DNA of 39,658 nt from Mycobacterium sp. 1164985.4 (GTDB taxonomy: Bacteria > Actinomycetota > Actinomycetes > Mycobacteriales > Mycobacteriaceae): positions 1-39,658 of the forward strand of contig NZ_LZMD01000068.1 of NCBI RefSeq assembly GCF_001668575.1. Direction: 5' to 3'. The notes under the pieces were generated by a model, which searched no databases, was not told where the DNA came from, and saw nothing but the letters and a program-made list of their open reading frames with translations. Made by a program: the position numbers and the translations under genes. Numbering within the stretch: the first letter of the stretch is position 1; the number at the start of each line of letters is the position of its first letter. Of the stretch, positions 8,745 through 17,803 are shown one piece after another.

Positions 8745-9474
8745 GGGCGGACTCGAACAGTTCCTGAAGCGCGATCCAGTGCCGCTCGGCGGCTTCTTCG
8801 TCGTAGGGGGCGTTGTCGGGAACCGCGAAGCCGTGCCCTGCGGGGTAGAACTCCACCGTGTGGGCGACGTTCGCCGCGGTCAGCGCCTTGTCGAGGGTTT
8901 CGGCGTGCTCGGGAGTGAAGCCGTGGTCGTTCTCGGCGCCCGCGACGTAGACGGTCGCTTTCATCCGGTCGGCCAGCAGGTGGGGGCTGGTGGGCTCGTC
9001 GGTGACCAGCCCGCTGGCGTGGAACGACCCCGCCGCGGCGACCCGGTCGGGCACGCGCCCGGCGACGATCACCGAGGTGCGCCCGCCCATGCAGTAGCCG
9101 CAGACCCCGAACGCGTCGCCCTTGACCTCCGGACGGGACTGCAGGAAGTCGAAGAAGGCCGCCGCGTCGGAGGCCATCATGTCGGGGGTGATCGAGGAGA
9201 TCATCCCGAACAGGCGGTTGCGCTGCTTGGGATCGCTGAACGCGGTGCGCATGTCGAACGGCTCCCAGTCGCCGTGGCGGTAGTACACGTCGGGCAGCAG
9301 CACGGCGTGGCCGAAGCCGGCCAGCCGTGCGGCCATCTCCTGGAAGGTGTCGCGGACGCCGCCGGCGTCGACGTACATCACCACGCCGGTCCACGGCCCG
9401 GGTCCGTTCGGGGTGTGCAGGGTGACGGGGCAGGTGCCGTCGGGTGTCGTGACGGTCGCGGAGATGCTCGGCAT
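8734..9474 (-). CDS. Dienelactone hydrolase family protein
   Basis: A 246-residue alpha/beta hydrolase of the dienelactone hydrolase family. The nucleophile elbow is G-x-C-x-G-G ([13 protein letters not shown]), with Cys as nucleophile. The histidine is in the [11 protein letters not shown] segment near the C-terminus, and the acid is probably the Asp of AGAENDHGF. The ATG at 9474 is preferred to the 9531 start because homologues begin close to MPSISATV. An imperfect -10 (TAGAAC, 9482-9487) lies 7 bases before it. It is divergent from thyA, and an equivalent gene flanks thyA in M. tuberculosis. The physiological ester is unknown. Confidence 0.9.
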   Translation of the reverse strand: MPSISATVTTPDGTCPVTLHTPNGPGPWTGVVMYVDAGGVRDTFQEMAARLAGFGHAVLLPDVYYRHGDWEPFDMRTAFSDPKQRNRLFGMISSITPDMMASDAAAFFDFLQSRPEVKGDAFGVCGYCMGGRTSVIVAGRVPDRVAAAGSFHASGLVTDEPTSPHLLADRMKATVYVAGAENDHGFTPEHAETLDKALTAANVAHTVEFYPAGHGFAVPDNAPYDEEAAERHWIALQELFESALPN

Positions 9475-9504
9475 GGCTTCCGTTCTACTCGTCCGGTCTG
9501 GAAG

Positions 9505-9510
9505 TAAGCT
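9505..9510 (+). promoter_or_regulatory. -10 element, likely leaderless start of thyA
   Basis: TAAGCT lies 7 bases before the GTG at 9518. It supports the GTG start over longer in-frame alternatives. Confidence 0.55.
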
Positions 9511-9517
9511 GACCGAC

Positions 9518-10318
9518 GTGCCGATCGCCACCCCTTACGAGGATCTCCTGCGGCTGGTGATGGAGCGTGGCACCCCCAAGTCCGACCGCACCGGCACCGG
9601 CACCCGCAGCGTGTTCGGCCACCAGATGCGATACGACCTCACGGCCGGTTTTCCGCTGATCACCACGAAGAAGGTGCACACCAAGTCGATCGTCTATGAG
9701 CTGCTGTGGTTCCTGCGCGGCGACTCGAACGTGCGTTGGCTGCAGGAGCGAGGCGTCACCATCTGGGACGAATGGGCTTCTCCGACAGGCGATCTGGGTC
9801 CGGTCTATGGCGTGCAGTGGCGGTCGTGGCCGACGCCGTCGGGCGAGCACATCGACCAGATCAGCGCCGCGCTGGAGCTGCTGAAGACCGATCCCGACTC
9901 GCGCCGCAACATCGTCTCGGCCTGGAACGTCGGCGAGATCCCGCAGATGGCGCTGCCGCCCTGCCACGCGTTCTTCCAGTTCTACGTCGCCGACGGCAAG
10001 CTGTCGTGCCAGCTGTATCAGCGCAGCGCCGACCTGTTCCTCGGGGTTCCGTTCAACATCGCCAGCTACGCGCTGCTGACCCACATGATGGCCGCGCAGG
10101 CCGGACTCGAGGTCGGCGAGTTCATCTGGACCGGCGGCGACTGCCACATCTACGACAACCACGTCGAGCAGGTAGGCTTGCAACTCAGCCGCGACCCACG
10201 CCCGTATCCGGAACTCGTTCTCGCGCCGCGGGATTCGATCTTCGACTACACCTACGACGACATCGCGATCCTCAACTACGATCCACACCCGGCGATCAAG
10301 GCCCCGGTTGCGGTCTGA
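9518..10318 (+). CDS. thyA: Thymidylate synthase ThyA
   Basis: ThyA methylates dUMP to dTMP with methylene-tetrahydrofolate and releases dihydrofolate. The protein is 266 residues against 264 in E. coli. The catalytic cysteine is C149 in [12 protein letters not shown], and the conserved R-x-x-x-S loop ([13 protein letters not shown]), the dUMP-binding [18 protein letters not shown] and the HIYDNHVEQ motifs are intact. The GTG at 9518 gives the standard N-terminus ([10 protein letters not shown]). The dfrA coding sequence overlaps its end by 11 bases, which couples dihydrofolate production to its reduction. A second, unrelated thymidylate synthase (thyX) lies 2.3 kb downstream. Confidence 0.98.
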   Translation: MPIATPYEDLLRLVMERGTPKSDRTGTGTRSVFGHQMRYDLTAGFPLITTKKVHTKSIVYELLWFLRGDSNVRWLQERGVTIWDEWASPTGDLGPVYGVQWRSWPTPSGEHIDQISAALELLKTDPDSRRNIVSAWNVGEIPQMALPPCHAFFQFYVADGKLSCQLYQRSADLFLGVPFNIASYALLTHMMAAQAGLEVGEFIWTGGDCHIYDNHVEQVGLQLSRDPRPYPELVLAPRDSIFDYTYDDIAILNYDPHPAIKAPVAV

Positions 10319-10796
10319 GATCGGGCTGATCTGGGCCCAGTCGAGCTCGGGCGTCATCGGCCGCGACGGTGGCATTCCGTGGCGCCTGCCCGAGGACCAG
10401 GCGCGGTTCAAGGAACTGACGATGGGCCACACCGTCGTGATGGGCAGGTTGACGTGGGAGTCGCTGCCCGCCAAGGTCCGCCCGCTGCCGGGCCGGCGCA
10501 ACGTGGTGCTCACCCACCGGCCCGATTACGCCGCCGACGGGGCGGAAGTGGTGGCCTCGCTGGACGATGCGCTGACCGACGATCCGGTCTGGGTGATCGG
10601 CGGCGCGCAGATCTACCTGGCGGCCCTGCCGCTCGCGACGCGCTGCGAGGTGACCGAGATCGAGATCGACCTCCCGCGCCAGGACGCCGACGTGATGGCC
10701 CCGGTACTCGACGAGTCCTGGATCGGCGCGGCGGGCGACTGGGTGACCAGCGCGTCGGGCCTGCGCTACCGGTTCTACAGCTACCGGCGGCGTTGA
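10308..10796 (+). CDS. dfrA: Dihydrofolate reductase
   Basis: DfrA reduces dihydrofolate to tetrahydrofolate with NADPH and is the trimethoprim target. The protein is 162 residues. [26 protein letters not shown] contains the catalytic acid (D30, in PEDQ). [13 protein letters not shown] and [12 protein letters not shown] are the NADPH-binding loops, and [10 protein letters not shown] is the late glycine-rich segment. The likely start is TTG 10308, which overlaps thyA by 11 bases, so translation is probably coupled. A homologous thyA-dfrA pair is standard in mycobacteria. A hairpin follows the stop. Confidence 0.96.
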   Translation: MRSEIGLIWAQSSSGVIGRDGGIPWRLPEDQARFKELTMGHTVVMGRLTWESLPAKVRPLPGRRNVVLTHRPDYAADGAEVVASLDDALTDDPVWVIGGAQIYLAALPLATRCEVTEIEIDLPRQDADVMAPVLDESWIGAAGDWVTSASGLRYRFYSYRRR

Positions 10797-10807
10797 CGGG
10801 TTTCGCT

Positions 10808-10829
10808 GAGCGCGCGGTTGTTCGCGCTC
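10808..10829 (+). terminator. Stem-loop after dfrA
   Basis: GAGCGCG (10808-10814) and CGCGCTC (10823-10829) form a 7-bp GC stem with an 8-base loop, starting 12 bases after the dfrA stop. No T tract follows, as is usual in mycobacteria. Confidence 0.45.
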
Positions 10830-10884
10830 CCACTCGGGCGATGCGTACACAAGCGTGCGCTCGGTGTCGGTGCCGTCGGGCACG

Positions 10885-12111
10885 ATGAAGGATGTGGCGC
10901 CCAGACTCACGGCCGACCAGGCGAGGCGTGTCGCCGTCGCCGCGCAGGGGTTCGCCGAGCCGCGCCCGCGGGGGCCGGTCACGCGGGCACACCTGCGCAG
11001 GCTGATCTCGCGGATCCAGGTGTTGCAGCTGGACTCGGTGTCGGTGTCGGTGCGCGCCCATTACGCGCCGGTGTTCAGCCGGCTGGGGCCTTACGACCAC
11101 GACGTGCTCGACAGGGCGGCGTGGAGCCACTCGGTGCGCTCGCCGCGGATGCTGGTCGAGTACTGGGCGCACGAGGCGGCGTTGATGGCCGTCGACGATT
11201 GGCCGCTGCTGCGCTGGCGGATGCGCGAGTACACGCACGGGCGGTGGGGCAAGGAGATCGTCAAGAAGAACGCCAAGCTGGCCGATGAAGTGGTCCGCGC
11301 GGTGACCGAGCTGGGCCCGTCGACGGCGGGGCAGATCGAGGCGCACCTGGGCGCAGAACAGCGGGGCCGCAAAGGTCCGTGGTGGGACCGCAGCGACACC
11401 AAGTGGGTGACCGAGGCGCTGTTCGCCTCCGGCGTGCTGACGACGGCCACGCGGGTGGGGTTCGCGCGGCACTACGACCTGTCCGAGCGGGTGCTGCCGC
11501 CGGAGGTGCTCGCGCGCGAGGTCGACGAGGCGGACGCTATTCGGGAGCTGGTGCTGAGGGCCTCCGCCGCGCTGGGCGTCGGCACCGAACAGGACATCCG
11601 GGACTACTTCCGGCTCTCGCCGGCGCAGGTGAAGCCAGCGATCGCGAAGCTGGTCGCCGACGGCGAACTGGAGCCGGTCGAGGTCGACGGCTGGAAGGGC
11701 CCCGCGTATCTGCGGGCGGGACAGACGATTCCGCGTCGCGACCGCGGTACGGCGCTGCTGTGCCCGTTCGATCCGCTGATCTTCTTCCGGCCGCGCGTCG
11801 AGCGCCTGTTCGGCGGGTTCAAGTACCGCATCGAGATCTACACACCTGCGCCGAAGCGGCAGTACGGGTACTACGTGTGGCCGTTCCTGCTCGACGGGGA
11901 ACTGGTGGGGCGGGCCGATCTGAAGGCGGATCGCGCGAATGACGCGCTGCATGTGGTGGGTGCGTTCGCGGAGCCGGGCGAAAAGACGTCGCGGGTCACG
12001 CCGGCGCTGTCCGACGAACTGCGTGCGATGGCGTCATGGCTCGGTTTGTCGGACGTCACGATCGGTGCGAATGGCGATCTGGCCGCTGACCTCCGCCGAG
12101 TGTCGGGTTGA
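10885..12111 (+). CDS. AlkZ/YcaQ-type winged-helix DNA glycosylase family protein (HTH_42)
   Basis: About 408 residues. The layout matches the AlkZ/YcaQ family, which excises bulky alkyl lesions or unhooks interstrand crosslinks. The first third holds tandem winged-helix segments (RLTADQARRVAVAAQGF; HLRRLISRIQVLQLDSVSV). A QLD tripeptide sits at the place of the catalytic Q-x-Q/Q-x-D motif. Then come YWAHEAALMAVDDWPLLRWRM and the family C-terminal core CPFDPLIFFRPRVERLF plus YYVWPFLLDGELVGRADLKADR. QxD is the YcaQ-like variant; whether this protein repairs crosslinks is inference. The start is uncertain: ATG 10885 was chosen, with GTG 10855 and GTG 10897 also possible and none with a clear ribosome site. 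It converges with the DUF4193 gene 28 bases away. Confidence 0.85.
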   Translation: MKDVAPRLTADQARRVAVAAQGFAEPRPRGPVTRAHLRRLISRIQVLQLDSVSVSVRAHYAPVFSRLGPYDHDVLDRAAWSHSVRSPRMLVEYWAHEAALMAVDDWPLLRWRMREYTHGRWGKEIVKKNAKLADEVVRAVTELGPSTAGQIEAHLGAEQRGRKGPWWDRSDTKWVTEALFASGVLTTATRVGFARHYDLSERVLPPEVLAREVDEADAIRELVLRASAALGVGTEQDIRDYFRLSPAQVKPAIAKLVADGELEPVEVDGWKGPAYLRAGQTIPRRDRGTALLCPFDPLIFFRPRVERLFGGFKYRIEIYTPAPKRQYGYYVWPFLLDGELVGRADLKADRANDALHVVGAFAEPGEKTSRVTPALSDELRAMASWLGLSDVTIGANGDLAADLRRVSG

Positions 12112-12139
12112 CGCGACCCGGCACCCGGCGAGGGAACGG

Positions 12140-12442
12140 CTAGACGCAGTCGGCGCAGATCGTCTTGTCGCCGGACTGCAACGCGAGCCGGCTGTGGTGC
12201 TGCACCAGGAAGCAGCTCGAGCAGGTGAACTCGTCGGCTTGCTTCGGAAGCACCCGCACGGTGAGCTCTTCACCGGACAGGTCCATGTCGGGCAGAACGA
12301 TCGAATCGACCGCGTCACCGTCGTCGACGTCGAGCACCGCGACGTCGACCTTCTCGCGCCGCCGTGCGGCGATCGCCTCGAGTGACTCGTCGACCGAATC
12401 GTCGGTTTCCTTCACGCGGGGTGCGTCGTAATCGGTGGCCAT
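12140..12442 (-). CDS. DUF4193 family small zinc-ribbon-like protein
   Basis: A 100-residue acidic protein starting MATDYDAPR, the hallmark of the actinobacterial DUF4193 family. Two CxxC pairs (C74/C77 in CSSC and C96/C99 in CADC) probably bind zinc. The N-terminal half is charged and likely flexible, with a DVAVLDVDDGD acidic stretch. The function is unknown; the pattern resembles small RNA-polymerase or ribosome-associated zinc ribbons, which is only an analogy. Translation starts at ATG 12442 with GAGGGAG as the ribosome site, unlike most single genes in this window. It converges with the glycosylase gene. Confidence 0.88.
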   Translation of the reverse strand: MATDYDAPRVKETDDSVDESLEAIAARRREKVDVAVLDVDDGDAVDSIVLPDMDLSGEELTVRVLPKQADEFTCSSCFLVQHHSRLALQSGDKTICADCV

Positions 12443-12521
12443 CAGTCACACTCCCTCTCTTGATCGGCGTTTGGGTAACACCGATTGAGAACGGATTTGT
12501 TCCCGGCCCATCTGCCTCCGA

Positions 12522-12540
12522 AACCTCGATTTTCGAGGTT
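12522..12540. repeat. Perfect 8-bp hairpin in the DUF4193-thyX gap
   Basis: AACCTCGA (12522-12529) and TCGAGGTT (12533-12540) flank a TTT loop. It stands in the middle of the 217-bp divergent region 12443-12659, 80 bases upstream of the DUF4193 start, so an operator or a 5' leader structure is more likely than a terminator. Confidence 0.45.
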
Positions 12541-12648
12541 CCTTGCGCCTCGTCTGTGCATCCCGCTGCGCCGCGGCGGCGAGTCGCGAAGCTGACCGCA
12601 CACTCGGCGCGCGGCCGCGCGCACACCTAAACACCTAGCGGTGCGCGT

Positions 12649-12654
12649 TAGGGT
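12649..12654 (+). promoter_or_regulatory. -10 element, likely leaderless start of thyX
   Basis: TAGGGT is followed by 5 bases and then the GTG at 12660. The spacer is at the short end of the range. Confidence 0.45.
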
Positions 12655-12659
12655 GAGCC

Positions 12660-14349
<1,690 letters not shown>

Positions 14350-14350
<1 letters not shown>

Positions 14351-16029
14351 TGAACGAAGAACTCAGACCACCGGGGCCACTGGCCCCAGGCGGACTACGG
14401 GTCACTGCGCTGGGCGGAATCAGCGAAATCGGCCGGAACATGACCGTTTTCGAGCATCTGGGCCGGCTGCTGATCGTTGACTGCGGGGTGCTGTTCCCGA
14501 CACACGACGAGCCCGGCGTCGACCTGATCCTGCCCGACCTGCGTCTCGTGCAGGACCGGCTCGACGACGTCGAAGCCCTTGTGCTCACCCACGCGCACGA
14601 GGATCACATCGGCGCAATCCCGTTCCTGCTCAAATTGCGTCACGACATTCCGGTCGTCGGGTCGAAGTTCACCCTGGCGCTGGTGGCCGAGAAGTGCCGC
14701 GAGCACCGGATCAAGCCGGTCTTCGTCGAGGTCGACGAGGGCCAGAGCTCGCGACACGGTGTGTTCGAGTGCGAGTACTTCGCGGTCAACCACTCGATCC
14801 CCGGCTGCCTGGCCATCGCAATCCACACCGGCGCCGGGACGGTCTTGCACACCGGCGACATCAAGCTCGACCAGTCGCCGCCCGACGGCAAACCGACCGA
14901 CCTGCCCGGGATGTCGCGACTTGGCGACGCGGGCGTCGATCTCTTCCTGTGCGACTCGACCAATGCCGAGATCCCCGGCGTCGGACCGTCGGAGAGCGAG
15001 ATCGGCCCGAACATGCACCGGCTGATCCGCAGCGCCCAGGGACGCGTCATCGTGGCCTGCTTCGCCTCCAATGTCGGTCGCGTACAACAGATCATCGACG
15101 CGTCGGTGGCGCTGGGCCGCAAGGTCGCGTTCGTCGGCCGGTCCATGGTCCGCAACATGGGGATCGCGAAGGAACTCGGCTACCTCACGCTGCAGAACGA
15201 CGACGACATCATCGACATCGGCGCCGCCGAGATGATGGCGCCCGAGCGCGTCGTGCTGGTCACCACCGGAACGCAGGGCGAGCCGATGGCGGCGCTGTCG
15301 CGGATGTCGCGCGGTGAGCACCGCAGCATCACCCTGACCGCGGGCGACCTCATCATCATGTCGTCGTCACAGATACCGGGCAACGAGGAGGCGATCTTCG
15401 GCGTGCTCGACGCGCTGGCGAAGATCGGAGCCCGCGTCGTCACCAATGCTCAAGTCCGCGTACACGTTTCCGGGCACGCCTACGCCGGCGAGCTGTTGTT
15501 CCTCTACAACGGCGTTCGCCCGCGCAACGTGATGCCCGTGCACGGCACCTGGCGGATGCTGCGGGCCAACGCCGGTCTGGCCGCTCGCACCGGGGTTCCC
15601 GAGGAGAACATCGTGCTGGCTGAGAACGGCGTCAGCGTCGATCTGGTGGCCGGCCGGGCGTCGATCGCCGGTGCGGTGCCGACCGGCAAGATGTTCGTCG
15701 ATGGTTTGATCACCGGCGACGTCGGCGACGCAGTCGTGGGCGAACGGCTCACGCTCTCATCCGGATTCATCGGCATCACGGTCGTCCTCCAGCGCGGCAC
15801 CGGAAAGCCTGCGGCCGCACCGCATCTGCACTCCCGCGGCTTCTCCGAGGATCCCAAGGCGCTCGAACCCGCCATCCGCAAGGTCGAGGAGGCGCTCGAA
15901 GCGCTTGTCGCCGAACGGGTCACCGACATCAACCGCATCGCCCAGGCGTCACGGCGCGCCGTCGGCAAATGGGTGGGGGAGACCTACCGCCGCCAGCCGA
16001 TGATCGTGCCCACCGTTATCGAGATCTAA
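14350..16029 (+). CDS. rnj: Ribonuclease J
   Basis: RNase J is a metallo-beta-lactamase/beta-CASP ribonuclease with 5'-3' exonuclease and endonuclease activity in mRNA decay and rRNA maturation. The 559-residue protein (558 in M. tuberculosis) has the zinc motif HAHEDH (H81, H83, D85, H86), further ligands in AVNHSIPGCLAIAI and HTGDIKLDQ, the beta-CASP segments VGRSMVRNMGIAKELGY and TTGTQGEPMAALSRMSRGEH, and motif C in HVSGHAYAGEL with VMPVHGTWRML. The C-terminal domain (about 450-559) mediates oligomerisation in relatives. The start is GTG 14350, overlapping dapA. No Shine-Dalgarno site is needed if translation is coupled. Confidence 0.96.
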
Positions 16030-16044
16030 TCGCCCGCCGGACCC

Positions 16045-16857
16045 TCAGCGCTTGTTGACCGATCCCGCGTCGACGGGAAGCGCGACCCCGGTGATGTAGC
16101 GGGCCGCGTCGGACACCAACCACGCCACCGCGTTCGCGATGTCCTCGGCCTGCAACACCTGCACCGGCAGCGCGTTGCCCATGTCCTGCGGGGTCTTCTC
16201 CGCGATGCTGCCCAACCACGCGCGCGTGGCCTCGTTGTTGATCATCGGGGTGTCCACGCCGGCGGGATGTACCGAGTTGACCCGGATACTCTGCGGGGCA
16301 AGCAGGTTGGCGTACAACCGCATCAACCCGACGATGCCGTGCTTGGCGGCGACGTACCCGATCGCGCCGGGGTCGTCGCTGCCGACTCCGATCAAGCCCG
16401 CGACCGAACTGGTGAGCACGATCGAGCCGCCCTGACCATGGGCGAGCAGCGCCTCTTTTGACACCTCGACCGTGTGGTACACGCCGGTGAGGTTCACGTC
16501 GATGACGTCGCGCCATCCGTCGGCGCCCGACTGCATCGGCGCGATGCCGGCGTTGGCGACGACGATGTCGAGGCGGCCGAACTCGTCGAGACCGGCCTGT
16601 AACGCCGACGCCAACGCGTCTTGATCGCGAACGTCGGCCTGCCGCGCCACTATTCGCGCGCCGGTGTCCTCGACGAGCTTCACGGTCTCGGCCAGATCAT
16701 CGGCCGTCGCAAGCGGATAGGGCACCGACGCGATCTGGTCGCAGAGGTCGACGGCGATGATGTTCGCGCCTTCGGCGGCCAGCTTCACCGCCTCGGCGCG
16801 GCCCTGGCCGCGGGCCGCACCCGTGATGAACGCGACTTTGCCTGCGAGCTCGGGCAT
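16045..16857 (-). CDS. Mycofactocin-coupled SDR family oxidoreductase
   Basis: A 270-residue short-chain dehydrogenase. The cofactor loop is TGAARGQGR, the structural Asn is in NAG, and the catalytic Ser and Tyr-x-x-x-Lys are in LTSSVAG and YVAAK. After the second strand it has the insertion [33 protein letters not shown], typical of actinobacterial SDRs that keep a non-exchangeable NAD and pass electrons to mycofactocin. No mycofactocin biosynthesis gene is in the window. Substrates in the family are alcohols or carveol-like compounds; none can be assigned here. It overlaps the upstream monooxygenase gene by ATGA, so the two form an operon. Confidence 0.92.
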   Translation of the reverse strand: MPELAGKVAFITGAARGQGRAEAVKLAAEGANIIAVDLCDQIASVPYPLATADDLAETVKLVEDTGARIVARQADVRDQDALASALQAGLDEFGRLDIVVANAGIAPMQSGADGWRDVIDVNLTGVYHTVEVSKEALLAHGQGGSIVLTSSVAGLIGVGSDDPGAIGYVAAKHGIVGLMRLYANLLAPQSIRVNSVHPAGVDTPMINNEATRAWLGSIAEKTPQDMGNALPVQVLQAEDIANAVAWLVSDAARYITGVALPVDAGSVNKR

Positions 16858-17183
16858 CAGGAGCGCAGTGCGCCCTTGCTCGGATCTCCGGCGACGACCG
16901 GCTGCAGCATCTTGATGTCCGGCGCACCGTCGAGGTGCTCACCGACCGCGCCGAAGAGCTCACCGATGGCCGGAGCGGTGCTGTGCGTCTTCAAGGCGTC
17001 CTCGTCCGCCCACTGCTCGACGAACACGAACGTTCCGTTCGCCTCGTGCAGCGCGTACAGCTCGCAGCCGGGTTCCTGGTGGACCGCCTCGATGGCCTTC
17101 TTGCAGGCGTCCCGCACCGTGTCGACGGATTCGGGTTTGGCGGTCATGGTGGCGACGACGACAACTGCATTTGGCTTGGGCAT
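16857..17183 (-). CDS. Antibiotic biosynthesis monooxygenase (ABM) domain / putative quinol monooxygenase
   Basis: A 108-residue single ABM domain. [41 protein letters not shown] and [29 protein letters not shown] are the family strands and helices of the dimeric alpha-beta barrel. Relatives such as YgiN oxidise quinols without a cofactor, or act in stress responses. The ATG at 17183 has GAGGAG about 11 bases upstream; the ORF could be opened further but homologues start here. It is cotranscribed with the SDR gene, whose ATG overlaps this TGA by four bases. A matching pair, Rv2750/Rv2749, lies in the same place in M. tuberculosis. Confidence 0.88.
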   Translation of the reverse strand: MPKPNAVVVVATMTAKPESVDTVRDACKKAIEAVHQEPGCELYALHEANGTFVFVEQWADEDALKTHSTAPAIGELFGAVGEHLDGAPDIKMLQPVVAGDPSKGALRS

Positions 17184-17252
17184 TAGGCGAGAACTCCTCG
17201 GTGAGTGCCTTGCTGGACGAGTGCACAGCCTACTCACCGGCACCCGCGACGC

Positions 17253-17705
17253 TCAGACCACGTCGATCCAGATCGTGAACGCCACCGCGAACACCGCGAC
17301 GAGGACGAGCCCGACCGCGTTCGCGGCGCCGATCCGCGGGACCTCGGCGCGGTGGATGCGCAACTCCCGCGCGAGGAGGAACAACGGAAACGCCACGCTG
17401 ATCGCGATGAAGAACGAGGCGATGACATACAGCCAGACGAACCGGATGCCGTGTTTGCGCGCCTCGTACACCATGAAGATGATCGCGGCGAGCCCAAACA
17501 ACATGATGTCGGCGGTGATCGAACGCGACGCCGGGTTGACCTTGGTGTCTTCCCAAAACACGCGCAGGAAGTCCGCCCCACGGTCGAGGTAGGCCAGGTT
17601 CTGGCTCCAGGTAGCGACGAGAGCGACGACCGCGATGGCGCCGTAGGCAGCGCACAGCACTTTGGTGGTGGTCGGCAGGCCCGCCGACGTGTTGGTTTCG
17701 GTCAT
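17253..17705 (-). CDS. DUF2834-like integral membrane protein
   Basis: A 150-residue protein with four predicted membrane segments: VLCAAYGAIAVVALVATW, SITADIMLFGLAAIIFMVYEA, FVWLYVIASFFIAISVAFPLFLLA and AVGLVLVAVFAVAFTIWI. The second and third fit the DUF2834 pattern, with a conserved Asp just before the membrane (VNPASRSITADIM). The function is unknown. A TACTGT -10 hexamer lies 6 bases before the ATG at 17705. It is divergent from ftsK and followed by the ABM-SDR pair on the same strand after a 69-base gap. Confidence 0.85.
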   Translation of the reverse strand: MTETNTSAGLPTTTKVLCAAYGAIAVVALVATWSQNLAYLDRGADFLRVFWEDTKVNPASRSITADIMLFGLAAIIFMVYEARKHGIRFVWLYVIASFFIAISVAFPLFLLARELRIHRAEVPRIGAANAVGLVLVAVFAVAFTIWIDVV

Positions 17706-17711
17706 TTCCGC

Positions 17712-17717
17712 ACAGTA
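17712..17717 (-). promoter_or_regulatory. -10 element, likely leaderless start of the DUF2834 gene
   Basis: Minus-strand TACTGT, 6 bases before the ATG at 17705. Confidence 0.5.
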
Positions 17718-17790
17718 AGCCGCAAAAGCGCATCAATCGATGCGGATCTGTTACCCGTGTGGCAGATGGTGATTCTGGGGCTGGAGCGAC

Positions 17791-17796
17791 TAGGCT
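17791..17796 (+). promoter_or_regulatory. -10 element, likely leaderless start of ftsK
   Basis: TAGGCT with a 7-base spacer to the ATG at 17804. It supports this ATG as the start of FtsK. Confidence 0.55.
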
Positions 17797-17803
17797 TACA
17801 GGC

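Noticed and set aside
10510..11952. 480-codon minus-strand frame opposite dfrA and the glycosylase gene
   Set aside because: Same pattern of antisense shadow; no start signal or homologue-like motif.
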